Below, one piece after another: positions 55,185 to 62,472 of a stretch of 64,000 bases of DNA; the first letter of the stretch is position 1, and every line of letters starts with the position of its first letter. The position numbers and the translations under genes are program-made. The DNA comes from Rhodohalobacter sp. SW132. Lineage in GTDB: Bacteria; Bacteroidota; Rhodothermia; Balneolales; Balneolaceae. The notes beneath the pieces were generated by a model, which searched no databases, was not told where the DNA came from, and saw nothing but the letters and a program-made list of their open reading frames with translations. The stretch lies in assembly GCF_003390325.1 (NCBI RefSeq), contig NZ_QUOK01000002.1:496001-560000 (forward strand). Direction: 5' to 3'.

Positions 55185-55840
55185 AGTAGATCCTTTATAA
55201 AATGAATGGCATTCACCTTTTAAGGAATGAAACCAGCCCCGTTACGGGGCGGGATATCCTTAGGCCCCATGGGAATGCACAGCACTTCCGTGGGGTATGA
55301 GGATGCCTCATTAAAAGAAGCACCGTAGTAGGTTCGGCATCATTCAGGCTCTGGAATGAATCAAAAAAAGCTCTCGAAATCAATAAAATAGAGGTTCTAC
55401 AGGCATTCTTGTGGGTTATTTTTGTCGGCGAAGGAAATCCCCTCTTGAGAGGGGCATGTGAAGACAAATAACCGCCGGCGGCGGAGGATTTGTCAAACGA
55501 GGGTGTGTCCCGGAATGCCAGTATTAAGTAACAAGATGAACCAAATAGCGAACACACCCCTCGTCAGTCAACAAATCACGACAAGTCGTGTTTTTGACTA
55601 ACTTTTCCCCTCTCAAGAGGGGATTCCGTTGCTACTACTTTTGATTTACCCACAAGAATGCCTGTAGAACCAAAATAGATTGTAGGTAAAGATGGGTTGG
55701 TCGTCTTGCAAGGGTCTGTATATATCGCACCTACGGCGCTCCCATATTTCATGCTCGCTCTTCACCCAAGGCCACCGCTGCGCAGTGACCCTGGGCTACG
55801 GTTATGACGCACCGATGGTGCTTGGGTCGTGTAAATGATA
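55185..55840 (+). repeat. Dispersed repeat R, copy C, interrupted by a MITE
   Basis: 5' half (55185-55392): GAATGGCATTCACC, AAACCAGCCCCGTTACGGGGCGG, then the hairpin GGCCCCATGGGAATGC/GCACTTCCGTGGGG and AGAAGCACCGTAGTAGG. 3' half (55680-55840): TATATCGCACCTACGGCGCTCC, CCCAAGGCCACCGCTGCGC, GACGCACCGATGGTGCTTGG. Together they match the uninterrupted copy at 43735. Confidence 0.75.
55393..55671. mobile_element. MITE 1, 279 bp, 24-bp TIRs, 8-bp target duplication
   Basis: Perfect 24-bp terminal inverted repeats: 55393-55416, starting GGTTCTACAGG and ending TGTGGGT, and 55648-55671. It is flanked on both sides by AAAATAGA (55385-55392 and 55672-55679), an 8-bp target-site duplication. No ORF; the interior has subterminal stems around CCCCTCTTGAGAGGGG. 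It interrupts repeat R. A relative with the same TIR architecture is at 61852-62143. Confidence 0.9.
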
Positions 55841-56052
55841 ATACGTCGGGTAAAACCCGAAATGTTTTCCATGGCAGCTGAGCATTTTTATCTGAACTTC
55901 CATTGAAATATGGAAATCCCGATGCATCGTGGCGAGGTTCTTATGGTGCTTTCGCATGTCAAAGCACTAAGTTTATGCACTTTTCCACAGATCTATGTAC
56001 AAACAAATTTTCAGGCCAAACATCGTTCAACATTATTTTTGAGTTTCAGATT

Positions 56053-56225
56053 ATTCGATACAAAGGATGGAATTACCCTTTTTAAAGGTATAAACCAGCC
56101 CCGTTTCGGAGCGGCATATCCGTAGGCCCCATGGGAATGCGCAGCATTTCCGTGGGGCATGAAGATGCCCCATCAAAAGTATCACCGTAGGTGTGTCATC
56201 ATTCGATCTCTGAATTCCGTTCCAG
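56053..56225 (+). repeat. Dispersed repeat R, copy D (5' half)
   Basis: Same order of blocks as copy C: AAACCAGCCCCGTTTCGGAGCGGCATATCCGTAG, the hairpin GGCCCCATGGGAATGC/GCATTTCCGTGGGGC, and CACCGTAGGTG. The 3' half is absent. Confidence 0.75.
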
Positions 56226-56500
56226 TCATAGAGTCCAAAGGAACCAAAAATGACATCAGAAAGCGGGGTAAAATGGATGGCAAAAAAGGAAACGTATCCC
56301 GCTACAAAAATAATAGAGATAGAACTACAATGCTTAGTTTAAAAAGTTTTGAGATAGATTTTAAAGATGTTGCGGAAGTTGAGATAAGTTCACCGAGCAA
56401 TCGCAAGACCCTGTTGAAGATCTTAGTCTAAAATTAAAACTCAGCGAAACTCCGCGTAATACTTTGCGCAACTCTGCGAGTATAAATATCACGGATTCAC

Positions 56501-57598
56501 TCAATTCGCCATCAACACAATATCAACAATCTCGCCGGGCGTAAAGGTGAGCTCTTCTAAATTTTGATCAAGCGCAATCTGTACCGGCAGTCCGCTTTCA
56601 TAAATGGCTCCCGGTCTCTGCAGATGTTGTTCAATCAGACGCATGTGCCCTCCCAGCCGGGTGATATGTGACCGCACAAAATCACGGCCCGGTTTGCGTG
56701 TGCGAATTTCAACTTCCATCCCCACTTCGGGCTCAACCGTGAACGGCTGACGAATATATCCCACAATATAGGCCGGTTCTTTTTCTTCAATTTTGAGAAT
56801 CGGTACACCTGCATCCACATATTCTCCGGACCGATGGTAAATAAGACTAACAACCCCATTCCCGGGTGCATAGATTCTTCTCGGCTCCAGCTCACGTTCG
56901 AGGGATTCAATCCTTCGATTTTGCATTTCAATAGATGCTGCCATCGGGTTACGGTCGGTTTGCGTGCTATACTCCCCAAACTCCCGGATCTCCTGAAGCG
57001 ACTCCGCGATGTCCTCGATCAGAAGCTCGGTTTGTTCAACACGGGTTTCATCGGTCTCCATTTGCAGAAGAGCCAGTTCATACTCCTGCTCGGATGACAG
57101 GCCGCGCTCGTACAGCTGTTCAATTCGGTTAAAATCGGCGGCAGACTGGCGATACTGAAGCTGTGCCTCGGCAAGCTGAATGCGCTGCTGCATCATATCA
57201 ACTCTGAGATCCTGAACGTTCAGGCGATTTCGCTCCTCATCGATTACAGGCTCCAGGCTCTGACGAATATATTCCACTTCACTCCGGAGTACTTCTATTT
57301 GTGCTTCAGCACGGATAGGGTCTGTGGTGATAATCTCCCCGAGAAAATCGCCCTCTCGTACTTCATCAAACTCCAAAAATGAAAAACCCGCCAGCCGCCC
57401 TCTCGCAGGGCTGGATACAGTTCGGGTATCTGCAACTACCTCGCCGATCGCACCGGGAGATTGAACCCGATCTTCCCATAAAAAGTATACTGCTGTGGAT
57501 ACACACAAAAAGACGATCAGAGGTAAAAATCGCACCCTGATTTCTCGTAACCGCTGTTTCCAGGGAATCGGTATCGGCTCGTACTGCTGCTTTCTCAT
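56501..57598 (-). CDS. HlyD/EmrA-type membrane-fusion adaptor
   Basis: 365 aa with one N-terminal membrane helix at about 24-42 (FLPLIVFLCVSTAVYFLW), then a lipoyl/barrel-sandwich half (SPARGRLAGFSFLEFDEVREG). A long helical hairpin with coiled-coil character follows (about 115-235), then the second lipoyl half (RIYAPGNGVVSLIYHRSGEY) and a beta-barrel. Such adaptors bridge an inner-membrane exporter to the outer membrane. No exporter gene follows; it starts 2 nt after a DUF4956 gene, which may be its inner-membrane partner. Confidence 0.85.
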   Translation of the reverse strand: MRKQQYEPIPIPWKQRLREIRVRFLPLIVFLCVSTAVYFLWEDRVQSPGAIGEVVADTRTVSSPARGRLAGFSFLEFDEVREGDFLGEIITTDPIRAEAQIEVLRSEVEYIRQSLEPVIDEERNRLNVQDLRVDMMQQRIQLAEAQLQYRQSAADFNRIEQLYERGLSSEQEYELALLQMETDETRVEQTELLIEDIAESLQEIREFGEYSTQTDRNPMAASIEMQNRRIESLERELEPRRIYAPGNGVVSLIYHRSGEYVDAGVPILKIEEKEPAYIVGYIRQPFTVEPEVGMEVEIRTRKPGRDFVRSHITRLGGHMRLIEQHLQRPGAIYESGLPVQIALDQNLEELTFTPGEIVDIVLMAN

Positions 57599-57600
57599 CT

Positions 57601-58287
57601 CTAAATCTCCGATTCATCTTCTGCCCTCAGGCTGCTCACCTGTGAGACGCCTTCAAACTTTTTTACTTCATCCAGAAGCTCGTCCACCCTGTCGGGATCA
57701 CGCAAACGCAGCCGGTACGACAAATGTGCGGTTTCAAGATTCCCTCCCGAACTTTGGGATGCGAGCTTTAAATTTATCGCGTGACGCTTCAGAAAACTTT
57801 CAAACTGTTTGATACGGGAGATCGGCTGGCTCCAGTTCAGGTTCAGAATCAGATCATACCGCTGCCGGGATCCAAAATTTGTATACCAGATATAGGTTAG
57901 CGCCACCGATACAATTCCGGTTCCCATAATCGCCGTCGTAAATTTTTGCGTGCCGCACGACATCCCGATCACAATCAGCGACAGGATATAGACCGTATCA
58001 AGTGTATCGCGAAGAATATTCCGAAAACGGACAATCGCAAACACAGCCAGCAGACTAAATGCGGTTACAAGGTTGTTATCGAGAACCATCATCACAAGAG
58101 CTACCGTTATCGGGATGATAATCAGCGAGCTGACAAACGTTCTCGAGTAGGAAAGGCCGGTGTGCGTAAACATATAGACCCACGCCAGAAGCTGACCGCA
58201 CAGAAATGCGAGAAGCAGCCCCATCAGCAGGGTTGTCAGGTCCGTGGGCAGCGGAGCCGTATCTCCAAAGTATAGCCAGTCTTGCAT
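57601..58287 (-). CDS. DUF4956 membrane protein
   Basis: 228 aa from ATG 58287 (MQDWLYFGDT); a start 15 codons upstream lies in poor context. About five membrane helices (LLMGLLLAFLCGQLLAWVYM, FVSSLIIIPITVALVMMVLD, LVTAFSLLAVFAIVRFRN, VYILSLIVIGMSCG, MGTGIVSVALTYIWY) and a cytoplasmic ferredoxin-like C-terminal domain. The FAIVRFRNILRDTLDTVYI segment is the hallmark of DUF4956. These proteins are repeatedly encoded beside VTC-domain polyphosphate polymerases, as here (VTC gene about 416 nt upstream), and are thought to work with them. Confidence 0.88.
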   Translation of the reverse strand: MQDWLYFGDTAPLPTDLTTLLMGLLLAFLCGQLLAWVYMFTHTGLSYSRTFVSSLIIIPITVALVMMVLDNNLVTAFSLLAVFAIVRFRNILRDTLDTVYILSLIVIGMSCGTQKFTTAIMGTGIVSVALTYIWYTNFGSRQRYDLILNLNWSQPISRIKQFESFLKRHAINLKLASQSSGGNLETAHLSYRLRLRDPDRVDELLDEVKKFEGVSQVSSLRAEDESEI

Positions 58288-58703
58288 CAGGTCACGTTTA
58301 TTTATTGTAAATGATTTAATTTTTCCGACCATCCAGGCCGGAAAATATACATGTTTCCCTTAGAACCTTTCGTGGTACATATTTTTGTATTCCTTCTATA
58401 AAAGCACAAGTACCTTTTATCAGGAGATTTCTCGACTCCGTTCCGGTATAAATCACCGGAACTCTGCTCGAAATGACAATTATCCGCGTATAATCCGGGA
58501 AAGACCGGGGCAGCCGCTGGCTGCCCCGGTCTTTCCTTCACTGAATTCTATTTGTCTTTTCGAGCGAATCCCCGATTGGGCTTTTCCAACGTGGATGAGT
58601 CGAGAAATCTCCTAATAACGGATACATAAACGGATTTAAAAAAGACAAAAAATGTTTCCTCATCATAGTCTTCGGATGTTGTAAATTTTTGTTTCCACAA
58701 TCT
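58288..58703. other. Intergenic between VTC and DUF4956 genes, 416 bp
   Basis: Mostly occupied by the inverted-repeat-bounded element 58422-58613 with its strong central hairpin. The rest shows no gene. Confidence 0.6.
58422..58613. repeat. 192-bp element with 16-bp inverted ends and a strong hairpin
   Basis: Ends are perfect inverted repeats AGGAGATTTCTCGACT (58422-58437) and its complement (58598-58613). The centre has a perfect 16-bp stem AAAGACCGGGGCAGCC (58500-58515) / complement (58519-58534) with a 3-nt loop, plus TCCGGTATAAATCACCGGA. It lies in what would be the VTC-DUF4956 transcript. Strings like GATTTCTCGACTCCG...GAAATGAC are common repeats in this phylum. Confidence 0.85.
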
Positions 58704-59450
58704 TCACACAGCAACCAGCTTTCCCGGACCAATTTTGAGTATACCATCCACATATTTCGCCGCGGAATCCTGACGCAGATCGAAACGCTGGGTCAGTTCA
58801 CGAAACCAGTCAGGAAATCGGTTTGTGAATTTCAATTCCAGGATGACCTTGTTGCCAAAAACATCAGCGCCATCTTTCATTTCAGTAGCCAGGGAGTAGC
58901 CCCGCTCCTGTTTTGTTCGAACATCACGATCAAAAGTAACGCGGACCGAGTTGTTATCTTCCAGCTCGTATGCCTCACGCCTGTACGCCACATGAATTTT
59001 AGGCCGGGCATGGATTTGGTTCACCAGGAAACAGAAATGTTCCAGTGCCTCCAGCTCTTTCGGTGTCTGTTTAATCAGGTGCTCCATGATCGGCATCTGC
59101 CCTGTCAAAAGTTCCTGAACATACCGTCGTTTAACTTTTGCCCGCTTTTTTGCAATCACCTTATCAAACCGTCGCTTGATTTCAAAAAAGACCGGGGCAT
59201 CCGGCCCGTTTTCATAATAGCGGATCCGCAGTTTATACCGGTTTCGGTTGCCGTTGATTGTATCCTGGTAGGTCTTCATCGATTGCGAATCGATATACAG
59301 ACTGTGCACCGGGTACGACAGATCGGGCTGCGTCGCCCCAAACGGGTCAATTGCCAAATAACGCTCCACGAAATGCCGAATTTCAAGCGCTTTATATTCG
59401 TGTACCCTGAATTTGATTTCAAAACGCTGTTCTTGTAGCCTGTCTTTCAT
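58704..59450 (-). CDS. VTC-domain polyphosphate polymerase
   Basis: 248 aa, a compact VTC tunnel domain as in the yeast Vtc4 catalytic subunit, which makes polyphosphate from ATP. It starts RFEIKFRVHEYKALEIRHF and has the basic tunnel motifs YKLRIRYY (about 92-99), FFEIKRRFDKVIAKKRAKV (about 107-125), RVTFDRDVR (about 189-197) and VILELKFTNRFPDWFREL near the end; these lysines, arginines and glutamates line the tunnel in the family. There is no SPX domain. It is followed on the same strand by DUF4956 and HlyD genes. Confidence 0.9.
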   Translation of the reverse strand: MKDRLQEQRFEIKFRVHEYKALEIRHFVERYLAIDPFGATQPDLSYPVHSLYIDSQSMKTYQDTINGNRNRYKLRIRYYENGPDAPVFFEIKRRFDKVIAKKRAKVKRRYVQELLTGQMPIMEHLIKQTPKELEALEHFCFLVNQIHARPKIHVAYRREAYELEDNNSVRVTFDRDVRTKQERGYSLATEMKDGADVFGNKVILELKFTNRFPDWFRELTQRFDLRQDSAAKYVDGILKIGPGKLVAV

Positions 59451-59633
59451 CCACTTTTTACACTTTTGTAATAATGTGGTAACACTAAGGTAATATATAA
59501 AATATGAGATAGCAGACGCAATTCAGAGATTTTTGAATCACTCAGAGTTATACATGAGGCTGGTTTCTTCGAATTCATTTCTATTCAGTGCAGGAATCGT
59601 GTTGAGAGAAAACTGTGTTTTCGTGGAACTGTA

Positions 59634-59710
59634 GAGAATTCACCCGGGTGGGTCGGGACCAGAAATGCACTGGCTGTGTGAATGTGGAGTGTTTGCTGCG
59701 CAAACGTTAA
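59634..59710 (+). repeat. Repeat family F, copy 1
   Basis: ATTCACCCGGGTGGGTCGGGACCAGAAATGCACTGGCTGTGTGAATG (given in parts) aligns with 60510-60600 and 61604-61690. No coding character. Confidence 0.65.
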
Positions 59711-59879
59711 GGGAATGGACTCACTGGTCGATATTTTAATTAGAACAATCAACGTTACTTGCAGTGTAATCTAAACGCGAGCAAAATGAGCCTTTACGCC
59801 TTGTTGTACTGACTAAATGCTATTCACCATCAACCATATCTACAATGCCCCGTTGTGGCATCTCCTGTCTTTATAAGTA

Positions 59880-60075
59880 ACAGTAGATCTCATATAAAAT
59901 ACATGGCGTTCAATTTTTATGAGATTAACCAGCCCCGCTCCGGGGGCGACATATCCGTAGGCCCCATGGGAATGCAAAGCATTTCCGTGAGGAAAAGAAT
60001 GCTTAATTGGAAAAGAAGCACAATAGTAGGTGCGGCATAATCGAACTCTGAATTCAATCTCAAACTTAAAATTCA
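59880..60075 (+). repeat. Dispersed repeat R, copy E (5' half)
   Basis: Shares with copies C and D the blocks CAGTAGATC, TAACCAGCCCCGCTCCGGGGGCGACATATCCGTAG (read in parts), the hairpin GGCCCCATGGGAATGC/GCATTTCCGTGAGG and AGTAGGTGCGGCATAATCG. Confidence 0.75.
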
Positions 60076-60190
60076 ACCTGATTGTCCGAATCGCACTCAA
60101 TATTTCTCAAGAGATCAGAGATTAACGTAGAAAGTTTTTGCCCGCTGATTGCTTGGCATTCTCAAGATTATTTCAAAGCAATATTTTTCA

Positions 60191-60243
60191 CTCCATCACT
60201 CCATCAATCCATCAATCCATCAATCCATCAATCCATCAATCCT
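60191..60243 (+). repeat. CCATCAAT 8-bp tandem array
   Basis: Five perfect CCATCAAT units flanked by imperfect ones (CCATCACT, CCTTCTAA). Intergenic, a simple sequence repeat likely to vary in copy number. Confidence 0.95.
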
Positions 60244-60509
60244 TCTAACTTTACACACCCACCCTCTCATTAGCCAATCCCTTTACCACGTCACGTCATT
60301 TTGACATAAAAATATCACTCGCAAAACACCCCTGATTTTAGCCCTGAAAATTCCATACCATTTTCAAAATTTCGGGGAGTTGGTACGGACTTGGTATGGA
60401 CTTGGTACGGAGCTGGCAGTGGCCTGGTTTTTGGTGGTTCGCCCCTATTCAGCATGTCATTTTGGCTGAATAATTTAGGGCTTGAAACGGACCAATGGTT
60501 TGCAGAAAA

Positions 60510-60650
60510 TTCACCCGATGGGCCGGTACAGAAATTCACTGGCTGTGTAAATGTAGAGTATTCGCTTTGCGAGTGTTGCGGGGATACCTAATGAGAGATG
60601 GGGAGATAGACAGATGGGGAGATGGAATTTTTGAATTGAAAGGTTCGAGG
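60510..60650 (+). repeat. Repeat family F, copy 2
   Basis: CAGAAATTCACTGGCTGTGT, GTAGAGTATTCGCTTTGCGA and GGGGATACCTAATGAGAGATGG blocks, then a GGGAGAT-type purine repeat. Matches 61604-61740 nearly block for block. Confidence 0.7.
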
Positions 60651-60787
60651 TCCAAATACATATATATTTTTTATTTTTTGAGAAAGCCATTCTCTCTTTC
60701 ACTCTTTCTCTCCATCACAAAATGAGTCCACTTGTTCAAAAGCTGAAACTGCAAAGCTCACTCGGACGTAGTGCCAGGTCGTTTTAT

Positions 60788-61129
60788 TTACTTTTCCTGT
60801 TCAAGTATCTTTAAGACTTTTTTCTGCAGATCAGGAATTTTATTTATAACAACATCCCACACGATATCATAATCTATACCAAAATAACCATGGATAAGCC
60901 GATCTCTCATTCCAGCCATCATTCGCCATTCTACTTTTGAATGATTTTTCCGGAACTCATCCGGAATCTGTTTAGAGGCTTCACCAATAATCTCAATACT
61001 TCGTACAAATGCCCGTTTCCGGGTCTCATCAGCCAAAAACTGACTCTTATCAAGATCCTGGCTTTCCTTTAATAGATAAGTCGCTTCATCCAGAATATGT
61101 GATAAATATTCAGTCGGAATTTGTGACAT
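60788..61129 (-). CDS. hepT: HepT-like ribonuclease toxin (DUF86)
   Basis: Toxin of the HepT/MntA type II (or VII) system, a small helical HEPN-domain RNase. It is 113 aa from ATG 61129; an ATG 4 codons upstream is equally possible. The HEPN active motif RxxxxHxY is GMRDRLIHGYFG at about residues 76-87 (Arg and His). It overlaps the end of mntA, typical of this module. In known systems MntA AMPylates a Tyr in this motif to silence HepT. Confidence 0.9.
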   Translation of the reverse strand: MSQIPTEYLSHILDEATYLLKESQDLDKSQFLADETRKRAFVRSIEIIGEASKQIPDEFRKNHSKVEWRMMAGMRDRLIHGYFGIDYDIVWDVVINKIPDLQKKVLKILEQEK

Positions 61130-61427
61130 ATTCAACCTCATGTAGAATTTTAGGGGCTAAATAAGGGCTAAGCGATTCTTTCGTCACCAGTTCAACCGGA
61201 TAGGGAAGAGCTTCATCCAATACAAATGATAGCTGCATAAAATTATCAAATGATTTTTTACCCTGGTCAAACTCAACCAAAATATCGATATCACTATTTG
61301 GAGTTTGAGAATTACGGACAAAAGAACCAAACAATCCTATCCTCTTCACGCCAAACTTATTAAACTCAGACCGTAACTGTTGAAGCTTCTGTAAAATATC
61401 CTTTTTCTCCAGTATTGCAGTTTCCAT
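61110..61427 (-). CDS. mntA: MntA-like nucleotidyltransferase antitoxin
   Basis: 105-aa minimal nucleotidyltransferase. The signature GSxxR-xx-DxD appears as LFGSFVRNSQTPNSDIDILVEF (in parts) at about 32-53, with the Ser and two Asp needed for metal and ATP. It precedes and overlaps hepT by 20 nt or more, so translation is coupled. It probably neutralises HepT by AMPylation. Confidence 0.9.
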   Translation of the reverse strand: METAILEKKDILQKLQQLRSEFNKFGVKRIGLFGSFVRNSQTPNSDIDILVEFDQGKKSFDNFMQLSFVLDEALPYPVELVTKESLSPYLAPKILHEVEYVTNSD

Positions 61428-61603
61428 TGAGGCTTCGTTTTGTATTCAAAGTAATCATAGAAGATTACACATTTTATATTTAATTAGAAAACGCCTAACC
61501 TGGCTTTTCCTGCACAGACTTCAAAGGGGAACACACATCTTACGCTATAGCGTATTCAGCGCTTTGCACAATGGTCAGTATTCTGCATTCGCAGAATGGT
61601 GAG

Positions 61604-61740
61604 TATTCACCCCGATGAGTCGAAACCAGAAATTCACCGGCAGTGTGAATATAAATGTAGAGTATTCGCTTTGCGAATGATGCGGGGATACTTAATGAGA
61701 GATGGAGAGATGGAGAGATGGAATTTTCGAACTGAATGGT
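61604..61740 (+). repeat. Repeat family F, copy 3
   Basis: Blocks CAGAAATTCACCGGCAGTGT, GTAGAGTATTCGCTTTGCGA, GGGGATACTTAATGAGAGATGG and then GAGAGATGG tandem units. Closest to copy 2. Confidence 0.7.
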
Positions 61741-61851
61741 GAAGAAGCAACAATTTTGATAAACCGGCCTTTTTGCCCCACCCCCGGCCCAATAAAATAT
61801 TCATAGTCCGCTTAAGGTATTTGGGTTCTGAGAATTCAGTTAATACTTTTT

Positions 61852-62143
61852 GGATCTACAGGAAAGTTTGTGGGTACTCATAGATTCTTAAGAGCCTGAA
61901 TTTCCTGCGTAATTCAGTTTGCTGAACCGAAAAGACCAGAAGTTGTAACAAGTGCACACTCTATTGACACGTCATCGCGGACCCTGATCCGCGATCTCCA
62001 GTCTTTGCATAAAACAACAGTATATCACTGGCGGAATTTAAAGTTTCGAAGCAGAATGGGAGATGCCGCATCAGAGTGCGGCATGACCGGGAATCTTAAT
62101 AAACCGCACAAATTTTTTCACCCACAAACTTTCCTGTAGATCC
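61852..62143. mobile_element. MITE 2, 292 bp, 24-bp TIRs, 8-bp target duplication
   Basis: Perfect 24-bp terminal inverted repeats, 61852-61875 (GGATCTACAGG ... TGTGGGT) and 62120-62143. Target duplication TACTTTTT on both sides (61844-61851 and 62144-62151). TIR layout matches MITE 1: GG-A/T-TCTACAGG, six variable bases, TTGTGGGT or TGTGGGT. The interior differs from MITE 1 and includes GATCCGCG/CGCGGA stems; a diverged inverted relative of the interior is at 34840-34975. Confidence 0.9.
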
Positions 62144-62303
62144 TACTTTTTTGGACAACCTCGGAATTAAACCGCTTTTCCATTAAAGTGCGATTTTCAC
62201 ACGCAACAATCTTTAATTAAAGACATTTTGCTATGTCGGTTTTCATCATTATTTCCATTTGTAAATCATTAATTAAATGCTATAATTGATCAAAATCTTA
62301 TAA

Positions 62304-62445
62304 AGAGTGCTTTGCAAAACCAGGGATTTTGTCATAGTTCAAGACCAGAGTGGAATCGGAACCGGAGCGTATGTACAATACGTGAGGATTTCGATTCCGC
62401 GATAACACCGAAATTTGACGAAAGCACGGTTTTGCAAAGCACTCT
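62304..62445. repeat. 142-bp element with perfect 18-bp inverted ends
   Basis: AGAGTGCTTTGCAAAACC (62304-62321) and its exact complement (62428-62445). The inner part has further partial symmetry (GGAATCGGAACC / GATTTCGATTCC). No ORF. It lies 27 bp before the permease start and may carry or separate its promoter. Confidence 0.85.
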
Positions 62446-62472
62446 AAAACCAAATCAGCCGTATAAATTGAT

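Larger units (their letters stand above)
54797..56500. other. Intergenic, 1704 bp, nested repeats and a toxin remnant
   Basis: Layers seen: a 30-bp tandem pair (54923-54982), a hepT remnant (55020-55180), repeat R copy C (55185-55840) split by a MITE (55393-55671), repeat R copy D (56053-56225), and a final 270 bp of mixed sequence without a convincing gene. Confidence 0.7.
59451..60787. other. Intergenic, 1337 bp, several repeats
   Basis: No credible gene. It contains repeat family F copies at 59634-59710 and 60510-60650, repeat R copy E at 59880-60075, the CCATCAAT tandem array at 60191-60243, and a three-unit 11-bp tandem (GGTACGGACTT type) at 60380-60412. Confidence 0.65.
61428..62472. 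other. Intergenic, 1045 bp, mobile repeats
   Basis: Holds repeat family F copy 3 (61604-61740), MITE 2 (61852-62143) and a 142-bp inverted-repeat element (62304-62445) that ends 27 bp before the NupG-like start. No gene seen. Confidence 0.7.

Noticed and set aside
56159-56431. 90-aa plus-strand ORF
   Set aside because: Its first third is the end of repeat R copy D and it has no recognised domain. The last 35 codons look more protein-like, but not enough to call.
58689-59438. 249-aa ORF antisense to the VTC gene
   Set aside because: A shadow frame; the minus-strand VTC reading has clear family motifs.
60191-60243. Possible CRISPR array (CCATCAAT units)
   Set aside because: Units are 8 bp with no spacers; a simple tandem repeat. 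No cas genes in the window.
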